Part shown: positions 1-5,614 of the stretch, piece after piece
How positions within the stretch are numbered: position 1 is the stretch's first letter
Layout: each line of letters begins with the position of its first letter
Assembly: GCA_014382915.1 (NCBI GenBank)
Contig: JACNIV010000063.1
Span: 1 to 6,141 of the forward strand
Length of the DNA stretch: 6,141 nt
Origin: Candidatus Cloacimonadota bacterium
Lineage (GTDB): Bacteria; Cloacimonadota; Cloacimonadia; Cloacimonadales; TCS61
Reading direction: 5' to 3'
Program-made: the position numbers and the translations under genes
Notes under the pieces: model-generated
Database searches by the model: none
Seen by the model: only the letters and a program-made list of their open reading frames with translations
Told to the model about the DNA's origin: nothing

Positions 1-69
1 AAAGACGAAGATTTTTCTTACTTTCTGCGGCATCTTATGCTTGTCAACAAACCTATGGCTTGTTTGCTT

Positions 70-153
70 GTTCCCAAGTTGAACTTGGGAACACAATTTT
101 CCTGCGAAGTTGAACTTAGCTTTCAAGAGCATTACGAAGTGCAACTTCGTAAC
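70..153. repeat. Three related palindromes with ~30-bp phasing
   Basis: Three palindromes share the core AAGT(T/G)(G/C)AACTT and have centres at 81, 112 and 142. The first (70-92) is perfect, with 11-base arms GTTCCCAAGTT / AACTTGGGAAC around one G. The second (104-120) has 8-base arms GCGAAGTT / AACTTAGC with one mismatch. The third (132-152) has 9-base arms TTACGAAGT / ACTTCGTAA around GCA. Aligned over 23 positions, pair 4/20 is C-G, G-C and A-T in the three copies, and pair 6/18 is C-G in the first and G-C in the third, so pairing is kept while the bases change. This resembles clustered REP/BIME-type extragenic palindromes. Binding sites for a dimeric protein are an alternative. The structure is seen directly; the function is not known. 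Confidence 0.8.
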
Positions 154-229
154 GAGCGAGAGCTGTTCTTAACTCCACGCTATGCTGTGAAGTCAAGTCC
201 AGCAGAATTTCTTTCACCGACGTCTCATG

Positions 230-250
230 TTCCCTTTTGCTAAAAGGGAA
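230..250. repeat. Perfect 9-bp hairpin, 3-nt loop
   Basis: Arms TTCCCTTTT (230-238) and AAAAGGGAA (242-250) pair perfectly around the loop GCT. Neither strand has a T-run directly after the stem, so it is not a classical intrinsic terminator. The stem could still stabilise the 3' end of the leftward ostA transcript, which would read through it, or it could be another member of the local palindromic repeat family. Confidence 0.7.
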
Positions 251-293
251 TAGCAAGGGATTCTAAGCCCTTCTCTTTATCCTTCTATTCCCT
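245..293. repeat. Nested inverted repeats beside the 9-bp hairpin
   Basis: AGGGAATAG (245-253) is the reverse complement of CTATTCCCT (285-293), a perfect 9-bp outer stem. Inside it AAGGG (255-259) can pair with CCCTT (268-272). The outer arm shares bases 245-250 with the hairpin at 230-250, so the two structures are mutually exclusive over that arm. This could be an alternative fold or the relic of a longer imperfect palindromic element. Confidence 0.5.
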
Positions 294-372
294 GCTCTCC
301 CGGAAATGGGCAATCCCAGGGTTTTCGACAGTTGAGGACTAAATATGAATATTGATTTTAAAAATAAGATAA

Positions 373-1473
373 TTATTTCTTCTGAAACTTATACATACCC
401 TGCGCGTTCTGGCGCATATCAATTGTCTCGATTCTATTTTCATCATTTATCGTGATGATCAGATGTGCGCCCTGCGCATTATTCACAGCCAGATCTTGTT
501 TTTCTGTTTTAGCCTGAAAATAATAGGAATCCACGTTGCCCTTTGCATCGCAGAAATTTATCTTACCTTCATCAAAATGGAATTCCAATATATCTGCTGT
601 TACCCAGCTTTGTTTTTCGCCTTTTTCTTCGGTGCTAAAATCTACCCGGCAGGAATCTTTGAGGATAGCCTTTTCCATTTTATTTTCCCGGAAGAATAGC
701 TGGAATTCCACTGCGGAAGCATCCCCGAAATCAGAGGAGAATTTCGGTTCTCCCAGGTAGATGGCCTTTTCTTCCTGTGAAAAATATAAAAGGAAATCGC
801 TGGTGATGTGAAAATCTTGCGAAAAAGAATCTACATCGAATGTGGCAATTATCTTCTCGTAATCTTTGAAATATTCTATCTTCTGAGCAGAAACCTGAAG
901 CGAATCTTCACCGGATTTGCGCAGCATTGGTTCCTGCATCATATACCCATAACCATCATTTAATCGATAGATCAATTTTCTGCATTCGCCATACAGATCT
1001 TCACGTTCGTCAAAACTTTCTACATTCTGAAATGCGTAGAATTCTCTTTCATTTCGGAAGTACTCCACTCTCTCTGCTGCAAAGGTTCTTATAGTTGAAT
1101 CGCTGTGTGTTTCCCGGGTAAAAACATTCCCTTCCAGGAAGAGCTTTTCTGTTTCCCGAAAATAATCAACTTTATCGGCGAACAGGCTGAGTGTATCATC
1201 ATAGACTTTTACATTTCCCTTCATACGGGCGATCTTCTGTTGATCAAAAAGATCTGCTTTATCGGAATAGAATTCGGTATCACCATAAAAGAAATGGACG
1301 TTGCCGATCAGGTTAGTAACGTATTCTCCATTTACTTTGGAAACGATCAATTTTTCGGCATTTATCAGCTTATAAGGGCGGAGTTCATTTCCCCGGGCAA
1401 AAACAGAAGTGATTGAAAACAAATAAACAGCTATCAAGCAGAAAACTACTTTACCAGTCGATCTCTTCTTCAT
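373..1473 (-). CDS. OstA/LptA-like periplasmic LPS transport protein
   Basis: This 366-residue protein starts with a clear Sec signal peptide (MKKRS, hydrophobic stretch at about 9-25, likely cleavage after VFA at 24-26), so it should be periplasmic. The mature part is a run of short beta-rich repeats. GNV triplets recur at 57-59, 86-88 and 115-117 (29-residue period), with looser copies after that (QNV at 149-151, then the segments around EYFKDYEKI and the GNV near the C-terminus). This is the pattern of the OstA/LptA beta-jellyroll, in which stacked rungs form the bridge that carries LPS from the inner to the outer membrane. E. coli LptA is about half this length; longer OstA-like forms occur in Bacteroidota. 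It is the last gene of kdsA-kdsC-lptC-ostA, overlapping lptC by 23 bp, and a GAAGG motif lies about 9 bases before the ATG. I infer the role from fold pattern and context. An N-terminal LptD-like piece is less likely because no beta-barrel follows. Confidence 0.8.
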   Translation of the reverse strand: MKKRSTGKVVFCLIAVYLFSITSVFARGNELRPYKLINAEKLIVSKVNGEYVTNLIGNVHFFYGDTEFYSDKADLFDQQKIARMKGNVKVYDDTLSLFADKVDYFRETEKLFLEGNVFTRETHSDSTIRTFAAERVEYFRNEREFYAFQNVESFDEREDLYGECRKLIYRLNDGYGYMMQEPMLRKSGEDSLQVSAQKIEYFKDYEKIIATFDVDSFSQDFHITSDFLLYFSQEEKAIYLGEPKFSSDFGDASAVEFQLFFRENKMEKAILKDSCRVDFSTEEKGEKQSWVTADILEFHFDEGKINFCDAKGNVDSYYFQAKTEKQDLAVNNAQGAHLIITINDENRIETIDMRQNAQGMYKFQKK

Positions 1474-2008
1474 CCAGTTTACCTTCGGCAGATACTTTGG
1501 TTATTTCTACCCTGTCCAGATTCAGGTCTGTTTCCATTTCTTCGCCGTATAAAGTATTTTCTCCCCGAATGAGGATCACTCCCCGGCTGGCGAATATCTG
1601 GTTTGTATTTCTGTTCAATATCATATATGGTGCTTTCAGAATGCCGTTCTCGCTTTTCACCACCACATTACCAACAGCGGTCAGTGTGTTTTCCGCATCA
1701 TTTACTTCTGCCTTGTTGCATTCTAAGGTAGATTTCACAGTTTCATCGGGATTATAAAAAGTTACAAATACAGTATCGGCAAAAGTTTGTTTTGTATCAT
1801 AATATTTGTACATGTGCACTGCGTCCAACACATAATCTACGGTTTTCCCGGTGGTGGTAACCACACGAATGGAATCGGCAAGTTCATCCGGTAATTTATC
1901 CTCGATAGGCAGGTTCTGCGGAAGTTCCTGTTTTTGGCAGGATATGATCAATACAGCAATGCTAATTATTTTCCAGATGTGAAATGAATTTCTCCAGAAC
2001 TTCTTCAT
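1451..2008 (-). CDS. lptC: LptC-type LPS export lipoprotein
   Basis: At 185 residues this is the usual LptC size. Residues 10-23 are hydrophobic and end in IIS-C24, which fits a lipobox, so the protein is probably an acylated, inner-membrane-anchored lipoprotein. E. coli LptC is instead held by an uncleaved helix; lipoprotein LptC is usual in several other phyla. The mature part is beta-rich with the alternating pattern of the LptC jellyroll (TVFVTFYNPDE, AVGNVVVKSENG, RGENTLYGEEMETDLNLDRVEI). The role would be to take LPS from the LptBFG ABC transporter and pass it to the periplasmic OstA-like bridge encoded next. The start is supported by AAAGGG about 5 bases before ATG, although it lies 47 bp inside kdsC. 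Its own 3' end overlaps the ostA-like start by 23 bp, which suggests translational coupling. Sequence identity within LptC families is low, so the assignment rests on lipobox, length, beta pattern and gene order. Confidence 0.8.
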   Translation of the reverse strand: MKKFWRNSFHIWKIISIAVLIISCQKQELPQNLPIEDKLPDELADSIRVVTTTGKTVDYVLDAVHMYKYYDTKQTFADTVFVTFYNPDETVKSTLECNKAEVNDAENTLTAVGNVVVKSENGILKAPYMILNRNTNQIFASRGVILIRGENTLYGEEMETDLNLDRVEITKVSAEGKLDEEEIDW

Positions 2009-2489
2009 ATATCCCTTTTTCTTTTAAAATATGTACGATGAATTCCCGTACAGCACCTTTTCCGCCGTTGCGCTCTGTAACAAAATCAACTTTTTCTTTC
2101 AGATCTGGGAAAGCATCTGCCGGGCAGGCAGAAATATAGCATCTTTTCATCACAGGATAATCGTTCCAGTCATCACCCATGAATGCCACATTTTCCCAGG
2201 AAAGATCGAGTTCTTTTAATAACTCTCTGGTTTTTTTCAGTTTATTACGCACATTCTGGAAAAGCATGGTTACCTGCAAATCATCACAGCGCTGAGCCAC
2301 GACTTCAGATTCCCTGCCGGTTATAATAGCCAATTTAATATCACTGTAAGAAAGTAGTTTTATTCCCAATCCATCTTTGGCAGAAAAATTCTTTGATTCC
2401 GTGCGATGATTATCGTAGATTACTTTCCCATCGGTAAGAACTCCATCGTTATCGAGTATGAGCAGTTTTATCTTCTTATAATCCTTCAT
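1962..2489 (-). CDS. kdsC: KDO-8-phosphate phosphatase KdsC (HAD family)
   Basis: It removes phosphate from KDO-8-phosphate to give free KDO in the cytoplasm, the step after KdsA. At 175 residues it is a capless C0-type HAD phosphatase. Motif I is DNDGVLTDG at 13-21, with D13 as nucleophile and D15 as acid/base. Motif II is the Thr of IITGR (T57). Lys83 fits motif III, and motif IV is GDDWND at 105-110, with D106, D107 and D110 for magnesium. The FSAKDGLGIK stretch (35-44) and the C-terminal GGKGAVRE (142-149) are typical of KdsC and separate it from general HAD enzymes. Asn at position 14, between the two catalytic Asp, replaces the more usual Val or Ile but should not affect catalysis. The start follows the kdsA stop by 10 bp with a GAGG motif upstream, and the gene runs 47 bp into lptC. 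Confidence 0.95.
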   Translation of the reverse strand: MKDYKKIKLLILDNDGVLTDGKVIYDNHRTESKNFSAKDGLGIKLLSYSDIKLAIITGRESEVVAQRCDDLQVTMLFQNVRNKLKKTRELLKELDLSWENVAFMGDDWNDYPVMKRCYISACPADAFPDLKEKVDFVTERNGGKGAVREFIVHILKEKGIYEEVLEKFISHLENN

Positions 2490-2499
2490 CCTATCCTCA

Positions 2500-3291
2500 T
2501 TAATATATTTTCAAACATTCATCCAGAAAATCCGGGATATTATCCAAATGAAGCATGGAATCTGCATCACTGAGCGCTTTTTGCGGATCGGGATGTGTTT
2601 CTACGAAAAGCCCGTTTACCATGCCTGTAGCCAGGGCAGCTTTTGCCATCATCACTACATATTCTGGTGCACCTCCGGAAGTATTATCTATCGATGGTCT
2701 TTGCAGGCTATGAGTAACATCGTAAACTACCGGATAACCAAATTGCTTCATAATGGCGAATCCACGAAAATCTACCACCAGGCTATGGTAACCGAAACTT
2801 GTTCCTCTTTCGGTAAGAAGGATCTTCCGGTTGCCGGTGGAAGCTGCTTTTTGGGCTGCACTTTTCATGTCTTCCGGTGCCATGAATTGACCCTTTTTAA
2901 TATTGATAATCTTACCTGTTCTCGCAGCGGAAACGATGAGGTCGGTTTGACGGCAGAGAAATGCCGGGATCTGCAGAATGTCCGCAACTTCGGATGCTTT
3001 TGCTATTTCAGAAACATCGTGAATATCAGTCAAAATTGGAAACTCGAACTTTTCCTTTATTTTTCTCAGAATGGCAAGTCCCTTTTCCAGTCCCGGTCCG
3101 GATGGTGATTCTATGGAAGTGCGATTTGCCTTGCGATATGAAGATTTGAAAATGAACGGAATATTGCGACTGGTTGTTTCCTTTTTCAATCTTTCTGCTA
3201 CAGCCATCATCAAATTTTCTTCTTCCACCACGCAGGGTCCTGCTATAAAGAAGAATTTTCCCGGGTTAAGTAATTTCTGATATAAATTCAT
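2500..3291 (-). CDS. kdsA: KDO-8-phosphate synthase KdsA, metal-dependent class
   Basis: It condenses phosphoenolpyruvate with arabinose-5-phosphate to give KDO-8-phosphate, the committed step to the LPS inner-core sugar. From the ATG at 3291 it is 263 residues long, close to the family norm. It shows IAGPC (16-20), the KANRTS loop (54-59), LTDIHD (87-92) and GQFMAP (134-139). Cys20, His194, Glu231 and Asp242 match the metal ligands of the Aquifex aeolicus enzyme (C11, H185, E222, D233) with a constant offset of 9. The metal-independent E. coli class has Asn in place of the Cys. I chose the start at 3291 because GGAG lies 5 bases upstream and the protein begins MNLYQKLLNP, close to the first conserved strand. 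The in-frame ATG at 3324 would add 11 residues without a ribosome binding site. It is the first gene of the leftward operon. Confidence 0.96.
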   Translation of the reverse strand: MNLYQKLLNPGKFFFIAGPCVVEEENLMMAVAERLKKETTSRNIPFIFKSSYRKANRTSIESPSGPGLEKGLAILRKIKEKFEFPILTDIHDVSEIAKASEVADILQIPAFLCRQTDLIVSAARTGKIINIKKGQFMAPEDMKSAAQKAASTGNRKILLTERGTSFGYHSLVVDFRGFAIMKQFGYPVVYDVTHSLQRPSIDNTSGGAPEYVVMMAKAALATGMVNGLFVETHPDPQKALSDADSMLHLDNIPDFLDECLKIY

Positions 3292-3420
3292 AAACACTCC
3301 GAAATAGCTTTTAATTATTGCCATCTGAAAGCCAAGAACTTTTGTGTCCAGATTTTTTTTACTTGCCTTTTTTTGTAATAAAGATTTTTTCTCTTGGTGT
3401 TTAATAATGAGAAAATCATA
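3292..3420. promoter_or_regulatory. Divergent intergenic region with T-tracts
   Basis: The two operons diverge from this 129-bp region, so both main promoters should lie here. On the plus strand there are three T-tracts: T8 at 3353-3360, T7 at 3368-3374 and T6 at 3385-3390, with centres about 15-16 bp apart. TAATAA (3376-3381) is a possible plus-strand -10 element, but I see no -35 at a proper distance. On the minus strand TTGGCT (3338-3333) followed by the AT-rich TAATTAAAA is a weak candidate for kdsA. No riboswitch fold or operator palindrome is evident. Confidence 0.45.
3297..3300 (-). promoter_or_regulatory. Ribosome binding site of kdsA
   Basis: On the minus strand GGAG lies 5 bases before the ATG at 3291. 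This decides the start, since the alternative ATG at 3324 is preceded by no purine-rich motif. Confidence 0.7.
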
Positions 3421-4962
3421 ATGAAAAAAAGAATATTACTTTTATCTATGCCCAATTATACCGTTGGGTTTGACAGGGTGGGTAGATTTCCCAATCTGGC
3501 ACTTTCATCAATCGCAGGTAATATCGATGAAAATCTGATCGATGAAGTTGCGATTGTCGATTTGGTAACCGTTCGCACTGATATAAAGAAATATATTATT
3601 AAATTAATCAGGCAATTCCAGCCTGATATAGTTGGTTTATCCGCCATGAGTTTTCAATATCAAACTGCTGTGGAAATTGCAAAAATAATCAAACAAACAG
3701 TAGCTGGTATAATTACTGTTTTGGGTGGATATCATGTAACTTTAGCTTATGAATTGATCTCCAGATCCAATGATATGAATTATATTGATTTCTTAATAAG
3801 AGGGGAAGGTGAAATTGCTTTCAATAAATTAGTTAGAGCTATAATAAACGAGAAAAGTGAATTCTTTGAAATAGAAAATCTTTCCTATAAAAAGGAAGGG
3901 AATTTAATTCATAATCCGCGTTCAAAAAATCTGGAATTGAATCAAATTAAGCTTCCAAAACGTAATATCAGGTTCACGTATAAATATTATGCTTTTGGGA
4001 AAAAAGCTGATGTGATCGAAACTTCACGGGGATGTACGATGTCCTGCAATTTCTGCTGTATGCCTTTTATGTATGGAAGAAATTTCCGAAAATACAGCAT
4101 TGAAAGAATAATTCAGGACATTAGATATGCTGTTAATAATGGGGCTGAATTATTATTCTTTACTGATGACAATGCCTTTTTGAATATTCGGCATATGCAT
4201 GACGTCTGTGATGCTATCATCGAAAACGGGTTAAACAACATTAACTACTTTATTCAAGCCAGTGTTCATGGGTTTGCATCCGATAAAAGCTTAGCCCGGA
4301 AAATGGCAAAAGCCGGTTTTAAATTTGTATTTTTGGGTATCGAAAATATCAGTATTAAAGACCTGGATTTCTTATCAAAAGACAAAAAAGTAATCTCAGA
4401 AACAGATCAAGCTATAAAATCACTGCAAGATAGTGGCATAATTGTAGCAGGTGGTTTTATCGTGGGACTTCCCGATGATACTGAGAAAAATATTTGGGAT
4501 AATTTTCATTTTGCCAGAAAAAAAAAAATAGATGCTCCTTTTTTCTTTGCTCTAACTCCTCACTATAAAACCGAAGTAAGGCAAAAACTAATAGAACAGA
4601 ATTTAGTTTCAAATCCCGATGATTTCTGCTTTTATGACGGATTACAAGTAAATGTTCGTACAAGATATCTATCCGCAGAAGATCTTTCCTATATCCTTTG
4701 GAGAATGAACAGGAAATATGGCGACCTGGAATATTTGAAATTCAATCGCATCAAAAAAGTCTATCCCCTTTTTTTCTGGAAATGGGTACTAAAAACTATT
4801 CCTCGTCTTATTTGGAACAGACTCAGGAAAATCTTTTTACATAATTACGAATTTTCAAATTATAAAGCTGGCAGGATTAGACTTATTAAACGTCTGAGAA
4901 AGTGGCTGCTGAATAGAGAAGAAACAATTCTTTCTCGTTTGAATGAGTTAAAAAGAGTATGA
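3421..4962 (+). CDS. B12-binding-domain radical SAM enzyme, substrate unknown
   Basis: From the ATG at 3421 this is a 513-residue class B-type radical SAM protein. Residues about 1-140 look like a cobalamin-binding Rossmann domain (PDIVGLSAMS, GGYHVT at 102-107, RGEGE at 127-131). The DxHxxG motif that ligates cobalt from below is absent, as in many members of this class. The radical SAM barrel follows, with CTMSCNFC at 205-212, so Cys205, Cys209 and Cys212 should hold the 4Fe-4S cluster. FTDDN (247-251) and GFIVGLPDDT (345-354) are further conserved parts. Residues from about 443 to the end are basic with aromatic clusters (YPLFFWKW, then many Lys and Arg), which could dock on a membrane. 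Relatives include methyltransferases and cyclases acting on lipids, porphyrins and antibiotics; the substrate cannot be read here. A TTG at 3394 could add 9 residues, but the ATG is simpler although its ribosome binding site (GAGA) is weak. GC is visibly lower (about 27-35% in sampled stretches) than in the flanking genes. Confidence 0.85.
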   Translation: MKKRILLLSMPNYTVGFDRVGRFPNLALSSIAGNIDENLIDEVAIVDLVTVRTDIKKYIIKLIRQFQPDIVGLSAMSFQYQTAVEIAKIIKQTVAGIITVLGGYHVTLAYELISRSNDMNYIDFLIRGEGEIAFNKLVRAIINEKSEFFEIENLSYKKEGNLIHNPRSKNLELNQIKLPKRNIRFTYKYYAFGKKADVIETSRGCTMSCNFCCMPFMYGRNFRKYSIERIIQDIRYAVNNGAELLFFTDDNAFLNIRHMHDVCDAIIENGLNNINYFIQASVHGFASDKSLARKMAKAGFKFVFLGIENISIKDLDFLSKDKKVISETDQAIKSLQDSGIIVAGGFIVGLPDDTEKNIWDNFHFARKKKIDAPFFFALTPHYKTEVRQKLIEQNLVSNPDDFCFYDGLQVNVRTRYLSAEDLSYILWRMNRKYGDLEYLKFNRIKKVYPLFFWKWVLKTIPRLIWNRLRKIFLHNYEFSNYKAGRIRLIKRLRKWLLNREETILSRLNELKRV

Positions 4963-5606
4963 AAATCATAAATATATTTATAATCATGTTGAATCTCTCG
5001 TTTTTAATGGCTTCAGAAAAACCACAGCTCGCACGCCTTCATTACAGTGGCGGTGGAGACTGGTATAACGATCAGGACATAATTCCCAATATTACAAAAT
5101 ATTTGAATGAAACCATTAATACCGATTTTTCAACAATTGAATCTGTTGTAAAACCTTCCGAATCTTCACTGTTTGAATATCCTTTCATTTTTATGACAGG
5201 TCATGGAAACGTAAGCTTTAGCGATAAAGAAGCTGAAAACCTGAGGGAATATCTGATTCGCGGTGGCTTTTTGTATGTTGATGACGACTATGGAATGGAT
5301 AAGTCATTTCGCAACGAGATCAAGAAAATATTTCCTGAAAAAGAGTTGGTTGAGCTTCCTGCCAGTCACCAGATATTTCACTGTTTTTTCTCTTTTCCAA
5401 AAGGTCTTCCCAAGATCCATAAGCATGATGAAAAGCGCCCTCAGGCATTTGCCATGTTCGATGAAAATGGCAGGATGCTGCTGCTTTACACGTATGAATC
5501 TAATATCAGTGACGGCTGGAGCAATGTGCATAGCGATCCCGAAACGATCAGGGAGCAGGCTTTCAAATTCGGGGCAAATCTGTTTTATTATGTAATTACA
5601 CAGTAG
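4959..5606 (+). CDS. Secreted DUF4159 protein
   Basis: This 215-residue protein has a hydrophobic N-terminus (residues 3-17) ending LMA-SE, which reads as a Sec signal peptide, so it is probably periplasmic. The remainder fits DUF4159 along its length: ARLHYSGGGDWYND at 25-38, PFIFMTGHG at 75-83, RGGFLYVDDD at 101-110, LPASHQIFH at 133-141 and a C-terminal AFKFGANLFYYVIT. DUF4159 domains have a flavodoxin- or ThuA/glutamine-amidotransferase-like fold, but no catalytic triad is established and the biochemical role is unknown. It overlaps the radical SAM gene by 4 bp (ATGA), which implies translational coupling. The lpxH-like gene starts 8 bp after its stop. Only a weak AAGAG precedes the ATG. 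The family call is firm; the function is open. Confidence 0.85.
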   Translation: MKIINIFIIMLNLSFLMASEKPQLARLHYSGGGDWYNDQDIIPNITKYLNETINTDFSTIESVVKPSESSLFEYPFIFMTGHGNVSFSDKEAENLREYLIRGGFLYVDDDYGMDKSFRNEIKKIFPEKELVELPASHQIFHCFFSFPKGLPKIHKHDEKRPQAFAMFDENGRMLLLYTYESNISDGWSNVHSDPETIREQAFKFGANLFYYVITQ

Positions 5607-5614
5607 GTAAAATT

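Larger units (their letters stand above)
1..372. other. Gene-free left block rich in palindromes
   Basis: I find no supportable gene in this stretch downstream of the ostA-like gene. It holds three related palindromes (70-153), a perfect hairpin (230-250) and nested inverted repeats (245-293), described separately. The last 50 bases before the ostA stop are very AT-rich. A plus-strand frame is open from base 1 to 243, but it reads straight through the palindromes, so its peptide (PKLNLGT, CEVELSF, YEVQLRN) is most simply translated repeat. On the minus strand an ATG at 33 opens a short frame beginning MPQKVRKIFVF that leaves the window. It has no convincing ribosome binding site but could be the start of a neighbouring gene. 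No clear rho-independent terminator for the leftward operon is visible: the hairpins lack a following T-run on the minus strand. Confidence 0.6.

Noticed and set aside
70..153. CRISPR array
   Set aside because: Spacing is regular, but the units are imperfect palindromes that differ in sequence with spacers of about 11 bases, and no cas gene is near.
37..243. Possible 68-residue plus-strand gene
   Set aside because: It is translated largely from the palindromes (PKLNLGT, CEVELSF, YEVQLRN), has no ribosome binding site and shows no protein features.
362..378. AT-only hairpin AAATAA / TTATTT at the ostA stop as a terminator
   Set aside because: The stem has six A-T pairs and no proper T-run follows on the minus strand, so it is too weak for an intrinsic terminator.
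1105..1416. 103-residue plus-strand open frame
   Set aside because: It is antisense to the OstA-like gene and has no supporting motif or start signal.
2548..3108. 186-residue plus-strand open frame
   Set aside because: It lies wholly opposite kdsA, whose conserved motifs are intact, so it is a shadow frame.
3322..3324. Upstream ATG as the kdsA start
   Set aside because: It lacks a ribosome binding site and adds 11 residues outside the conserved region, whereas the ATG at 3291 has GGAG 5 bases upstream.
5263..5595. 110-residue plus-strand open frame
   Set aside because: It sits inside the DUF4159 gene in another frame, while the DUF4159 frame carries the conserved motifs.
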